From Bidens hawaiensis (lineage: Eukaryota > Streptophyta > Magnoliopsida > Asterales > Asteraceae), in NCBI GenBank assembly GCA_021521415.1, contig JAIQDT010007359.1, forward strand, positions 62,001 to 126,000: 64,000 nucleotides of DNA, given 5' to 3'. A program made the position numbers and the translations under genes. Positions 45,529 to 56,978 of this stretch are shown piece by piece (the first letter of the stretch is position 1; every line of letters begins with the position of its first letter). The notes beneath the pieces are model-generated. The model saw nothing but the letters and a program-made list of their open reading frames with translations. It ran no database searches and was not told where the DNA came from.

Positions 45529-45732
45529 AGTTCGTTATTTAGTTTGGTCGGTTAAAATGCCGTGTAACGCTCATTGGGCCGACAAACTTCATTACATTGT
45601 TAATTCGTTAATTAGTTGGGACAATCAAATTGCTATGTAACGCTCATGGGCTGTCCAACTCAGTTGTTTTTCGTTAGTTCGTTGGGCCATTCAAATTGCC
45701 ATGGAAAGCTCATGGGAGGCTAACATCCACAA
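45529..45732 (+). repeat. Threefold degenerate repeat of about 65 bp
   Basis: Three units share TTCGTTA, a C/GxxCAATTCAAATTGCC-like part, ATGTAACGCTCATGGG and a GCCGACAAACTT-type end. Units start near 45529, 45600 and 45668. No other feature explains this stretch. Confidence 0.6.
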
Positions 45733-46621
45733 TTTATATTTCGTTAGTTTATTGTAAACTTAATAATCTAAATTTTAAACTGACTTAACTCCTCATATAG
45801 TCATCACACATAAATCTTATTGACTACATCATCTAATAACCATTTACGCTATGTACCCCCCCCCCCCATCTTGTAATCTTTCACATTTAATCCTTATGAC
45901 GCAAATCTCCTTATTTCTTAACACAACATTATTATAAGTTGTCTTATTGTTAAATATTTTACTATTCTTAACGTTTTCGTCAATATATCCTTCATCTTAT
46001 AAATCCTCAATTTTGGTCCCTATAGAAAGTCTCATTCATGAAACCAAAGTTATCCTCATCAATCGTTTGATTCTCATAATCACCGTATGGTTGCCTGTAT
46101 CGCTAAAGAGATAGCTGCTGCGATCCCTAGGTTAGTGACCCGAATTCATGACATCAATGCAACCGATCCAACCTTTTCCACTAAACACTCTCCTAGTAAC
46201 GGCAAATCATCTACCACCACTCATCCTTACAACAAGAAACGTAAGAACCTTGCTGCAACAAATCCCACCCACCCGCAAGTCTCCTCAAACAAGAAACCTT
46301 ACCTCGGTCCTTTTCCGTCATGATCCATTTGTAACTATCTTCACTCGGCTAGATCCCTATGTCGTCGCTGCATCCAATGTAACCGTTATGGTCATATTGC
46401 TAACACATGTCGTGTCCCGCCTACTGCCTAAGCTATTCCGCAACAACCTACCCCTCATGCTCAACCTGATGTTTCTAATACCCGTGCTTGCTACCATTGT
46501 AAGGACCCAAATCATCTGCGTAATGAGTGCCCTCAACTTACCCAAGCTCATCAAGCCCAATCCATGACTACACCCTACTACTTGAACCGTGCTTACCAGG
46601 CTCAAACCCACCAACCTCAAT

Positions 46622-46809
46622 TGAAACACAAAATGGTTTATTATTATTCATTACAACCAGAATACATAAAGGTCCTATATGTAGGCCATAAGTTTACAAG
46701 GAAATAAATCAGAATAAATAATTAGAAATACTATGGAAATCTGAATAATATATGATTGATCCTGAGATCTTGGTAATTCTGTGATTAACACTGAAATCTT
46801 GGTCTATCA
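46622..46809 (-). repeat. 3' LTR of the short copia
   Basis: It starts TGAAACACAAAATGG and ends GGTCTATCA on the plus strand. A run of 12 C (46811-46822) next to it is the purine tract seen from the minus strand, apparently expanded. Confidence 0.88.
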
Positions 46810-46822
46810 TCCCCCCCCCCCC

Positions 46823-47471
46823 GCAAGTTGAGGGCGGGGAACGACCTGCAACTTGGACTGTAGCATTAGAAACCTTTGAGTCGGTAAAGGCTTGGTAAAT
46901 ACATCGGCTAACTGATCATGTGTAGAGATGAATTTAACTTGTAGTTTTCCTTGAGCAACCTTCTCACGAACAAAATGATAATCACACTCAACATGCTTCG
47001 TGTGAGCATGGAACACGGGATTAGCAGGTAGATACGTGGCAACTAAATTATCACACCAAAGTGTAGGTGTAACTATTAAGATAATACCAAGTTCCCATAA
47101 AAGTGCATCTAGCCATGTTAATTCAGCAACGGTGTCTGCCAAAGCTTTATATTCAGATTCGGTATAGGAGCGAGATACTGTACGTTGCTTTTGAGCATTC
47201 CATGATATAAGATTGGAGCCTAAATATATGGCAAACCCTCCCGTGGACCGACGGTTGTTGGGACATCCAGCCCAATCAGCATCAGAAAAGGCTCTTAAAT
47301 TTGTGTCCCAGTTGACGTCAGTAAAGGCATGTAGGGTGGAACCAGAATCATGGCGAATAAAAAGGCCAAAATGTGAGGTACCTTTGAGATAGCGTAATAT
47401 CCTTTAAATAGCCGACCAGTGATTTTCAGTGGGAGCCTGCATGTATTGACAGACTTTGTTGACAGCGAAAG
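46823..47471 (-). pseudogene. Short copia RNase H
   Basis: On the minus strand: [33 protein letters not shown] (Asp), [17 protein letters not shown] (Glu) and [19 protein letters not shown] (Asp), then [12 protein letters not shown] and LADVFTKPL. One stop near 47404 and a break at 47143 separate it from RT. The catalytic residues remain. Confidence 0.82.
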
Positions 47472-48341
47472 TTATGTCATGTCTGGATAAGGATGCATAT
47501 GAAGTGCACCCACGAGTTGACGATACTTGGTCGGATCAGCAAGAAGTGGGCTATCACCGAGAGTGAGAAACTGAGAGGCACTCATAGGAGAAGGAAAAGG
47601 TTTGCAGTCAGATAACACCGCTTTGTGAATCAGGTCAGAAATATATTTTCGTTGGGAGAAAATAAAGCTGCTGCCATGACGAACTACTTCAATACCCAAA
47701 AAATAATGCAAATCCCCCAGGTCTTTGACTGCAAACGAGGTGCCCAATTGTGCAATGACATCATTGGTGGAGTTTGTTTTGTTGTCTGTAACAATAATAT
47801 CATCTACATACACCAATACATAAACTAAGGTTCCACGGTTGTTAAGAATGAAAAGTGATGGATCCGTTTTGGAACCAGTAAAACCTAGATGATGTAAAGT
47901 GATGCTGAGGCATTTAAACCATGTGCGTGGTGCCTGTTTGAGACCATAGAGATACTTATGCAACAAGCAAACTTGATCGGGTTTGGATGCATCAATGAAA
48001 CTAGGTGGTTGACGTAAGTAAACTGTTTCCTTCAATTCACCATGAAGAAAAGCATTTTGAACATCTAATTGGCGAAGAGACCACTGATTTGTTACATCAA
48101 GAGACAAAATAACCTGTATTGTTGTTGCTTTGACAACGGGACTAAAAGTTTCCTGATAGTCTATACCAGGTTTCTGGTTAAACCCCTGGGCAACTAGTAA
48201 TGCCTTATAGCGAGTAACCTTTCCATCTGCATCCTTTTTAATCTTATATACCCACTTTGAATTAATAACATTAGTAGTTGCAACACGAGGAACAAGTGAC
48301 CATGTTCCGTTTCTAACAAGCGCATCAAACTCTTCAGCCAT
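47472..48341 (-). pseudogene. Short copia reverse transcriptase
   Basis: An open stretch of 289 codons with TWSLVPRVATTNVINSKWVYKIK, RYKALLVAQGFNQ, YQETFSPVVK, RQLDVQNAFLHGEL (first Asp), YGLKQAPRTWF, LVYVDDIIVT (catalytic Asp pair) and GDLHYFLGIEV. The RT core looks complete, but the frame is cut off from integrase and RNase H by shifts. Confidence 0.88.
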
Positions 48342-49644
48342 GGCTCGATGCCATTCTGGGTATTTGTTGGCGATAGTTTAAGAGGAAGGCTCAACAACAT
48401 CAGAAAAGTTAGTAGAAACATGATAAGCAGAAGGATCATAGCGAAGGGTGGGTTTAGGATTTTTCCTAAGATTAGATAGACGGGTACTGGGTGGGGGGAT
48501 GCGTAAGCCGAGGATTGTGGGTCAGTGGCAGGGTCATTCGAGGATTGTGGGTCAGGGTTAGGGTCACGGGTTTGTTGTGTAGAAGCCAAGGGTTGTGGAT
48601 TAGAGGTTGGTTCAGGGTTTGGGGAAATCTGGTTCATAGGTGAATGGGACGTGGAGGATGGTATAGAGGGATTTGGGTAGAAAGAGTAGTAGGGTGGGGA
48701 TTTATCCGGTAAAGGTGTGATCGGTGGGTTGAAAGGAAAAAGATGCTCGTTAAAATGAACGTAACGAGCAATATATATACGATCAGTTTGTAAATCTAGG
48801 CAACGATACCCATGGTGGATTAGACTATAGCCTAGAAAGACACATGTAGTGGACCTAAAATCCATTTTGTGAGGGTTATACGGTCGTAGGTGAGGGAAAC
48901 ATTCACACCCAAAAACTCGTAAGAATGAGTAATCAGTTTGTCGGTGATATAGACATTCAAAAGGAGATTTATTTGAGTTGGTTCTTGAGGGCATGCGATT
49001 TATTAGGTAAACGGATGTTTCAAAAGCAAAGTCCCAACAGCGTTGGGGAGTGTGAGAGTGGGCAAGAAGAGTCAAACCAGTTTCAACAACATATCTATGT
49101 CGGCGTTCGACAACACCATTTTGTTCACTCGTGTGCGGACACGAGCGTTAGAGAATGATGCCAAGTGAGGATAGATATGGTGCAAGTTTACAAAACTCAC
49201 CCCCCCCCCCCAATCAGATTGAACTCGTTTAAGTTTAGTGTTGAGTTGTCTCTTGGCCATTTTAAAAAACAACTGAAACTTGGAAAAAACATCAGATTTA
49301 AGCTTTAAAGGGTAAAACCACATATAACGTGAGTGATGGTTAACACATAGTAAAAATAATCGACAACCAGTAAATGATATAGATGGGGCGGGACCCCAAA
49401 CATCACAATACACTAAATCCAAAATATTATTACTATGGAAATTTGAAAGTTTCAAAGACAACTTTGAGGATTTCCCCATTTGACAAGAAGAACATAGTGA
49501 AGAAGACAATTTATTTGCAATAGGTAAATTACTACTAGACAAGATAGAATGAAAAACTCGAGCATGGGGATGCCCAAGTCGTTGATGCCAAATTTTTGAG
49601 GGAGCTTTGACTGCTGTGAAAGAGACATAAGACAGGGACTTCAA
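48342..49644 (-). pseudogene. Short copia integrase
   Basis: From the right: IWHQRLGHPHARVF and CSSCQMGKSSKL (HHCC domain), YCDVWGPAPS (first Asp), then KLKRVQSDWGGG (second Asp) where a run of 12 C on the plus strand (49200-49211) replaces GGEF and shifts the frame. The following part has LLAHSHTPQRCWDFAF, YLINRMPS and FLRVFGCECFPHLRPY. A Pro/Ser-rich linker leads to RT. The catalytic Glu segment (NGVVERRHR) lies in a shifted frame near 49110. Confidence 0.82.
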
Positions 49645-50311
49645 TTTTGGTAGTAAAGACCGTTATCACTTGGACCCGTGAGTAGAATGATATGTGTAGA
49701 CTCGTCCTTCACAACAAAAAAAGAAGAATGAAATTCAAAAAAGACATAATTATCTGAGCAAAATTGTTGAACTGATAAGAGATTTTGTGTGAGTTTAGGT
49801 ACATGAAGAATATTATTTAGAGTAAAAGTTTTGTTAGGAGAATAGAATTTTTAAGAACCAATATGACAAATAGGAATAGGATTACCATCACCAACGTGAA
49901 GAGAATTATTACCAAAGTAGGCTTCAGAGTTATCTAAACTTGCAAGATCAGGTGTAGCATGGCCATTTGCACCTGTGTCGGGTTTCCAAATGGAGCCTGA
50001 TGTAGATCCGGTTTTAGCAAAAGCCGCATAGTTTGCTTGAGGAGAGTCATGGGCTGAATTTGACTGATTAGGACATTGAGCAAGGATGTGACCTATACCG
50101 CATTGTGTACAGTGACCATAGACGGTGTTTTGGGTGGATGCCCAAGAAAACTGTGGTGTGCGGGTTTGATTGTTGGATCCACGGTACTCATCACGACCCC
50201 TAGTATTAGCACCACGTGAGTTACCACGATAATTACCACGGAGATTGTTGCGATAATTGTTCTGGGATCGATTGGAATAGTAAACTTGTGGTTCTTGGCT
50301 GGTTTAGTTAA
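49645..50311 (-). pseudogene. Short copia zinc knuckle and protease
   Basis: The minus strand reads CTQCGIGHILAQC near 50115-50075 (CCHC knuckle of gag), then WKPDTGANGHATPDLAS near 49990-49935 with the DTGA aspartic protease site, and ILHVPKLTQNLLSVQQFC near 49805-49750. Stops separate these pieces from gag and integrase. Confidence 0.78.
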
Positions 50312-51103
50312 TTACAGGGCTGAGTTGGTACCCAAGAAGGGAAGCTTGCTGCTGTAAGGAACTGAGTACAGGGCTAGGTTGAGGAGAGGCAGCGGACCTG
50401 CCAAGGGAGATGGCAGACCCGCTGGCTGGGTTGCGGCTTTATAAGCTTGCACTGAGTTGGAAATTCTCCGTTGGATCATGAACTCAAGATCACTAAGAAA
50501 GCTGTGTAATTCATTAAAAGTGACTGGTGGGTAGCAAGTAAGGAGGTTAGCTTTCAGGCCATCATATTCTTCACGCAAGCCAGAGAGAACCAGTATGGTC
50601 ACATATTTGTCCTTAAATGGCTCCCCGATATTAGCCAGAGTCGTGGCATATTCATGGGCACGAGTGAGATAAGCAGTTGATGTCTCATCAGGTTTCATCT
50701 CGAGTTTTAGCAACTGAGTTTTAAGAGTATATTCCCTGGATGAGTTATGTGGTGTATAAGCCCCTTTCAAAGAGAGCCAGAGGTCACGAGAAGTTTCACC
50801 TTGAACATGCTGAAAAGAAGATTCAGAGATCGTGGAGATAATAACCATGCGGACATGAGCATCATTCGTGAGCCAGTGAGAGTAGCTCAGATTGTCCATT
50901 GCTGTTGTGTTGGTAGTGGCAGCGGTTCTTGGTGGTGGGCAGCAGATGGTTCTGTCAACATAGCCAAAAAGACGGTTGGTGATTAAAAACGGGTGGATCA
51001 TGTTTTTCCAGAATCCATCGTTTGTAGGGGTGACTTTAAATGCAAATTTGTGGCAGTTATGTGTTGTTTTCTCTGCGGTAGTGAAGGCAGATATCATTGC
51101 CAT
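50312..51103 (-). pseudogene. Short copia gag
   Basis: A 263-codon frame has the UBN2-type core: LFGYVDRTICCPP, WLTNDAHVRMVIISTIS, TSRDLWLSLKGAYTPHNSS, QLLKLEMKPDETSTAYLTRA, SGLREEYDGLKANL and TFNELHSFLSDLE. It ends before the knuckle, which is in another frame. The start lies 65 bases from the primer site, as expected for this compact element. Confidence 0.85.
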
Positions 51104-51166
51104 AGAGCCAAGTATGGAGGCTGTTGCAGGTTAGGGTTTGAAATAAAAGGGGAGGAGAAAAAAAAT

Positions 51167-51180
51167 TGGCTTTGATACCA
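51167..51180 (-). other. Primer-binding site of the short copia
   Basis: The minus strand reads TGGTATCAAAGCC, one base different from the tRNA-Met complement, three bases from the LTR. Confidence 0.85.
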
Positions 51181-51183
51181 AAT

Positions 51184-51371
51184 TGAAACACATAATGGTT
51201 TATTATTATTGATTACAACCAGAATACATAAAGGTCCTATATATAGGCCATAAGTTTACAAGGAAATAAATCAGACTAAATCAATTAGAAATACTATGAA
51301 AATCCGAATAATATATGATTGATCATGAGATCTTAGTAATTTTTGATTGACACTGAGATCTTGGTCAATCA
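51184..51371 (-). repeat. 5' LTR of the short copia
   Basis: It aligns with 46622-46809 end to end with small indels, and is flanked on the right by ACCTCA. Confidence 0.88.
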
Positions 51372-51610
51372 ACCTCATGTCTCTCAAGCTCCTCCCATCA
51401 ATCAAGGTCAACCTTACTTAACCCAACACTACCAAACCTCTCGGCCACAAGCTCAAGTTTACCAGACATATTTCCACCAAACAACTCTCTTGCAAACCGT
51501 TCAAGCTCCGGTTTTCCAGGCAATGCCAAATCAATCTACCTCAACTGCTCCTACTCTTGCAACTACTAATGGTGCCTCAAGTCACGTCAATCAAGCTACT
51601 AAACGATATT

Positions 51611-52352
51611 GAAGATTTTTGTCGTTCCTTTATCTATCTTACCTTATTTTGTCTTTTTCTTAATTTTTTTAACGCCTCTTATGGTCATTTGAACTATTTA
51701 TCTTTTATAATCTATCTTATGAATAAAGTTTATTTTTGATTAAATAGATTGTTTATTTAAGCCTACTTCTATCTTATTTCTTTACCTTCACTATATATAA
51801 GCTACCCTTCTTAAATTTTAAATACTTATATCTTTATGTTTAAAAGTCGTCTTAAAACTTTTTTTGCTTTTTTAAAATTCACTACAACTTTTGAAATTGT
51901 TTTATGCATTGTTGATTTTCTAGTTTTATAAAATTAAAACTCCTTAAAACTTTTGTTTCCTCAAAGTCATGTTTTTAATCAAACGTTTTGCAAATCCACA
52001 CGATGGGACGAATCATGTGGACCAACCGACGATGAAAATATTTATGGTCCGGAACATAATTATCGAAGTCCTCGCATGAAAATCATGATGCGTAAGATTG
52101 TGTGTCATAATATAGAATTGAAAATAGTTGGGATAACGTTACAAATGTAAAGATGATAAGGACATAGTGGATACGCCGCTGGTACATCCTATATATAAGT
52201 GCCCTTATCGGATTTGCATTTGAAGCGTTGTTTTAACTATTCAAAGTTCTGTACTATGATAAATTTTTTAATTTTTTTTTAATTTTTTTTTCCTTTTCTC
52301 AGAATTTAATGGATTTGTTATGGTATCATTTAATTTCGGGACGAAATTCCCT
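51611..52352 (+). other. 3' noncoding tail of the chromovirus remnant
   Basis: T-rich sequence with no pol motif. Near its end, ATTTCGGGACGAAATTCCCT (52331-52350) is the chromovirus 3'-end signature. The absence of pol between gag and this tail shows that the element is deleted or gag-only. Confidence 0.6.
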
Positions 52353-52366
52353 AAAGTAGGGGAGAC
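52353..52366 (+). other. Polypurine tract of the chromovirus remnant
   Basis: AAAGTAGGGGAGAC directly precedes the LTR start TGTAACAACTCGG. Confidence 0.8.
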
Positions 52367-53598
52367 TGTAACAACTCGGATTTTAAATTAAGATTTTATT
52401 AAACACCCGACCCATTTCGATATTCGGGAAATTTTATTTCGATTATCAAGTTACGTAACTATTATTATATTATTATTTAACTATCTATATAAAACTTATA
52501 TATAACTTTAAAATTCTGGCAATTTTAACCCACACATGAACTTTTACCCCCATTTTGTTTCCCTCTTCATAATACAAGGACTAAATTGCAATATTTATTT
52601 ATTGTAACCCATTAACCCTCTTAACCTAACCCGAGATCCGGATCCAAACACTAACCCGTACTTGTTTAGTTTTGCTTGTTGCTTAATTCTCGTCATAAAC
52701 TAGGAAATTGAATCAAGGTTTCTGATTATCTTGCCATAAACGGCTCACCGACGATTTTAATTTTGTTAAGACTATCAATATAATACGAATTTCTTAAAAT
52801 ACTAAACCATCTATACTCGTTAATCAATCCCAATTATAACAAACTTTATTATTCAATTAATCTCGTTTGTAGAATCCTTAAACCATCGCCTAGATTAACC
52901 CTTTAACGAATTGGAGTATATTAATCTGCAAGTAGCCGTTCTTGTTCTTTTTGAGCCGGCCAGTATATTGAGCGATTAACCCATTATACTTCGTGGTTAG
53001 AGGTAATTGATTACATAATTATGTTCGTCTTGTGTCATTCATGATTAACCCCATGAACAATTGATCGATTAACAATCAATTTAATGAATTGATGATCTAG
53101 GGTTCATGTATATTTTCTGGTTTCTCTATCTGACTTGATATTTATTTCCGTTTCTGAAGCCGTTACTAACTGATCAACTAGATCAATTGGCTAATGGGAG
53201 TGATATTGAGTTTATGGGTTGGAGGGCTCGGGTTCGAGTCCCTTCAGCAGCGATTTTTTTTTTGTTTTCATTTTAGTATTATTTTAATATATAATATATC
53301 AATCAATTTAATCTTAATAATGATATAGTATATATTAATTAATTCATATTTTGTTAAAACCGGCACACTAATCTAGAATGGGTGGGAAAAGCCATGGTGA
53401 TACATGGATACCCCAACCATTCCCCTTAACACTCTCATCTTGATTTTAATCAATTTTAAATTTCTTGTTGGAAAATTAAGCCATGGTGATGCATGGATAT
53501 TTCAACGATGAGATTTTTGTTTAATTATTTTTATTTTTATTTTGTTATGAATGATTATTTTCTCGTTTTGTTGGAACAAGCTCATGATGATTCATGTA
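52367..53598 (+). repeat. Right LTR of the chromovirus remnant, 3' limit unresolved
   Basis: The first 235 bases match the left LTR. The rest has no comparison copy. It includes ACCCATTAACCCTCTTAACC near 52609, a tRNA-like module near 53172-53263, and A/T-rich sequence up to the TSD of the next solo LTR. A TGGTGATxCATGGATA segment is repeated at about 53395 and 53483. Confidence 0.55.
53172..53263 (+). ncRNA. tRNA-like module with A box, B box and T-run
   Basis: TAGATCAATTGG (53179-53190) fits the RNA polymerase III A box with one mismatch, GGTTCGAGTCC (53231-53241) is a perfect B box, and a run of ten T (53254-53263), the usual pol III terminator, follows 12 bases later. The acceptor ends do not pair, so it is not a working tRNA. 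It could be a tRNA pseudogene or a SINE head. Whether it is transcribed is unknown. Confidence 0.4.
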
Positions 53599-53603
53599 CG
53601 TCT

Positions 53604-55705
53604 TGTAACACCCCGGCTAAAGCGGAATACACCCAAGTATGATGTACAGATTGTTCAACACACATGTGACACTATTAAGTGACAATATTATCATTATTTC
53701 ATTGATGAATCAAATAATAAGTTGTTTTGAAAATAAGAAAGTTACAAGGAAATGAAACATATCAAACACTTTATTAATAATCCTAAGTCTAGTGTCTTCT
53801 CTTGTTTCATCCTCTAATAAGCAAATCTGTAACATATATATAATATAATGTCAACTAACTTAATAGTTGGTGAGTTCACACAGTTTGATATGATACATAA
53901 AAACCATACAATTCAATGAAAACTTGTGAAAAGCAATTAAGGTCCTTTCCCGATGGTAAAACCAACCAATGTACTCGGATAATGAGGCCATTTTCCACTA
54001 ATAACAAAAAGGTCCTGCGTGCAAAGGGGTGGGGGTGTATGATCATACTTTCTTGAAGAAATCCATGTGCAAGTAATTTTTAGCAAGTAACTAAACACAC
54101 AAGTCCATGTAGAGAACTGTAGTTTTGTAAATGAATAAGTAAACAATTGATAGGATATATATGTTACCCCCCCCCCCCCAATGTGTAAAAGCGTTAAAAA
54201 GGGTGTGTGAGAAACTCACCTTTAAGATTAAAGCTAAACTTGAAATGACAACCGAAAGCACGTTAAAGAAAATGAACGATCGAACCCCATGAACTATAAA
54301 TAAACAAAATATAATAATCAAAGACTAACTAAATGGATTATAAAGTTTAAATAATACTAAACCAAATGAATAAATAATAAGATAAAAACAAGGAAAAGAT
54401 CAAAAGGAAGATGAAATACAAAACCAGCTTTTGGACAGGAAACTGTTCTGATTTGTTTAAGGTATTTAAAATATCAAAAAAAATTATTATAAATTAAGAC
54501 CTTCAAGTCTACTAAACTAGAATGTTTTGAAAAACTTTTAGTTAGAAAAGTTTTACAAATTCGTAACCTAAATAGGCCAAAACAGCCATGTAAACCAGAG
54601 GGTACGAATCTGCGCACTATTTATAAAATATTTATTTCGAATTCATACGAATGAATTAAAATGCGTAAAATTAGTTCTTAGAATTGTATTTTAATGAAAT
54701 GTATCATAGATTCTGGTATTGCACTTTTTCAGTTTGTTATGAACAAGATGTGCCATTTTCTTTGACGGTTATATCTAATGTTAAAACTGAAATATTGCTA
54801 GAAGCAATGTTTTAACAATTTCGAAAAGGATTTTGATGAAATAAAATGATGAACTTTTTTGGATATGATTATATAAAATTTATGAGAATATATCATCAAA
54901 AATCATTGGGTTCTTTGAATAAAAAATAATGATTCAAAATAGAAAAATAAAGATGTAAGAACGTTTCATGTGTGACCTTCGTGTAATCGATCATATCCTT
55001 GTGTTCTTTGTCGCATCCACCCTATACACCATGTTGTATGGATTATGTGAAATCCTAGGCATGATTGTGTTATGCTCATGTGACCATTTTATTAACTAGT
55101 ATGAACAAGAATTAAAATAAATTTAAATAAGATGAAGAAGACTTGAATGATTATAATACTACCCTTGAAATGGAAATAATAAAAAAATAATTCTCTTGAA
55201 CTTTTCAAAGAGTGGTGTAAAGAATGAAAGGGTGGGAGTAGGTTCTTATTCATACGAAAACAAGGAAGTTACTCTTAAGATTATTTATGATAAAATTGAT
55301 TAGGAGGGTGCTTTAGGAGAGGAGGTTTGACCATAATTTGAATTATGTAGAAAGATATTTTTCATCTTTTAAGAAAAATAACTTTGTGTAAAAAATAAAC
55401 GTGACATAACTAAATTAAAGGATGTACTTTGGTTATGCATCAATTATGTTATTTATTTGATATTTGAATAAAGAAAAATCATGAGCGTTATAATTTATAT
55501 ATATATATATATTTATATATTAGTATTGAGTAATATCAGTAATTAACTTTAGGAAAGAAAAACTATTACATACGAAATTTTTAACATATGAGTATATGTA
55601 TAATTAATCGAATCACATCAAATAACAAAACGGGTCGATTTAACGAATACAATATAAATAATGGAAGTTGATGAATGTCACATAAAATACATGAAAAGAA
55701 ACTGG

Positions 55706-55739
<34 letters not shown>

Positions 55740-55822
55740 ATGTGTGTGTGTGTGTATTTATAAACAAAAACCGAAAATATAAAATGAGTCGGGTTTTCGA
55801 GTTGAAACTAACGAATGTTACA
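53604..55822 (-). mobile_element. Solo LTR (minus), TSD CGTCT
   Basis: It starts TGTAACACCCCGGC and ends GAATGTTACA, with CGTCT at 53599-53603 and 55823-55827. Landmarks (AGTTGGTGAGTTCAC near 53865, GAAACTCACCTTT near 54210) match the minus-oriented LTRs at 2581 and 13629. It contains a C13 run (54167-54179) and a TA/TG microsatellite near its end. No coding sequence. Confidence 0.88.
55706..55754. repeat. TA-TG compound microsatellite
   Basis: TATATATATATG runs into about fifteen TG repeats with one interruption. A pure TA run lies at about 55494-55511. Confidence 0.9.
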
Positions 55823-56112
55823 CGTCTCAACCCTTGATTTAAGTTTTGTTGTTTCACTTAATAATCAATTACATAAATACTTCAAGTTAAGGTCAATAAA
55901 ATTTTTATTTTGTACCCTCATGAAAAAAATTCACAAAACTCAAAATTTCGCATTGTTATACAATTTATCCGAATACCTAATAAATTCTTACATTTCGTCC
56001 TTGTAGCATGTTTTCTTCCCGCCTCATCAACCATAACCGTCGCACCGGCAACTCTGGTCGTAGCTTGTCATCCCACATTGTTAAGGGAATCGTGAAGGCA
56101 CCTCCCAAAAAT

Positions 56113-56337
56113 CATCTCTCAGCTCCAAACTGTGAATTCTGCTGCCACGCCCGTGAATCCAAACCCAGCTGTTTCCTCCTTCAAACAATTCATGAATGAT
56201 AACCCAAATGATTACGTTGGAGCCAAGGGTGCTACCACCCTCCTCCAGTGGTTCAAACATATGGAAAGTGTGTTTCTCCATTGTGCGTGTTCGGAAGACA
56301 AAAGGACCACATACGCCTCAAGTGTCTTCAAATTGAG
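56113..56337 (+). pseudogene. Chromovirus gag N-terminal core fragment
   Basis: The frame reads NPNPAVSSFKQFMNDNPNDY, GAKGATTLLQWFKHMESVF and CACSEDKRTTYASSVFK, matching the gag core FxxxxPxxFxGxxGxxxLLxWxxxxExxFxxxxCxxxxKxxxAxxxL of plant chromoviruses. It is cut off by the LTR at 56338. The sequence upstream (55990-56110, RTGNSG region) is in a different frame. It is exactly the gag portion missing from the gag at 46087. Confidence 0.7.
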
Positions 56338-56588
56338 TGTAAGGCCCCGTACCCGGTAGTCCTACTTTAACGTCGGATTTACTCATAAACACCGTTCTAC
56401 AAATCAGAGTTAATTAAAACTTTCGCGGAAACATTAGCTTTAATCATTCGTTACAAAACATTTAATCTTTTCTTTAAAACCATAACATAAAACATCATAC
56501 TAAAACATCATTTCTTCCATCTTCAAATGCCAGCCGTTCTATCCATGCCATGTGCCCTCCTCATGCTAGCTCATTAAACACATTTACC

Positions 56589-56623
56589 TGCGTGCATACT
56601 AAAAGTCAGCTACGCTGAGTGAG
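56589..56623 (-). repeat. Conserved 35-bp LTR block, copy 3 (inverted)
   Basis: The complement of the blocks at 4417 and 12940, again with TCAGC-TAC-GCTGA symmetry, about 250 bases from the LTR end. Confidence 0.8.
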
Positions 56624-56978
56624 TTCTAGTTAATCATACATCATACCATCATACATTTACATTCATATACATACATATTCGAAGATACATATATACATAT
56701 CCGAATATACATATTAATATCTTAACCTTGTATAAATATTCATAAGAGGAACGTCATATAATATCTATTAAAAGAACCATGGCTATTTCCCATGCTATAT
56801 ATTCTCCATAGAAAGACGCTCTGTATAAATTCTCCATAGAAGGACACTCTATATACTTTCATAGAAGGAACATGCTATATATTTCCATAGAAGGAACACT
56901 ATGCTTTTCATTAAAGGAATATTATTCTTTCCATTAAAGGAACACTGTGCTTTCCATTAAAGTAACATTATGCTTTCC

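Larger units (their letters stand above)
46622..51371 (-). mobile_element. Ty1/copia retrotransposon with short LTRs
   Basis: A 4.75-kb minus-strand element with 188-bp LTRs, primer site, gag, protease, integrase, RT and RNase H in copia order. ACCTCA occurs at 46614-46619 and 51372-51377 as the target duplication, two bases from the left LTR end. The LTRs differ at roughly eleven positions by my count. It sits in gag of the chromovirus remnant. Confidence 0.9.
46087..51610 (+). pseudogene. Chromovirus gag with two zinc knuckles, split by a copia element
   Basis: Before the insertion: AKEIAAAIPRLVTRI (typical gag N-terminus), then a Lys/Thr/Pro-rich stretch and two knuckles in shifted frames, CIQCNRYGHIANTC (46369-46410) and CYHCKDPNHLRNEC (46489-46530). 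After it (51372-51610) a Gln/Pro/Thr-rich tail continues and ends in a stop. The gag core that should lie between N-terminus and knuckles is missing, so this gag is internally deleted as well as interrupted. Frame changes occur around 46320. Confidence 0.7.
45288..53598 (+). mobile_element. Gag-only chromovirus remnant with two LTR starts
   Basis: The start TGTAACAACTCGGATTTT occurs at 45288 and 52367, and the second is preceded by a purine tract, so this is a plus-strand element with 3' LTR from 52367. Between them lie only gag pieces and a nested copia. No protease, RT or integrase of the host element is present, so it is deleted or naturally non-autonomous. Its left LTR resembles the right for only about 235 bases. 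Confidence 0.7.

Noticed and set aside
53220..53263. Functional tRNA gene
   Set aside because: B box and terminator are good, but the acceptor and anticodon stems do not form; kept only as a tRNA-like module.
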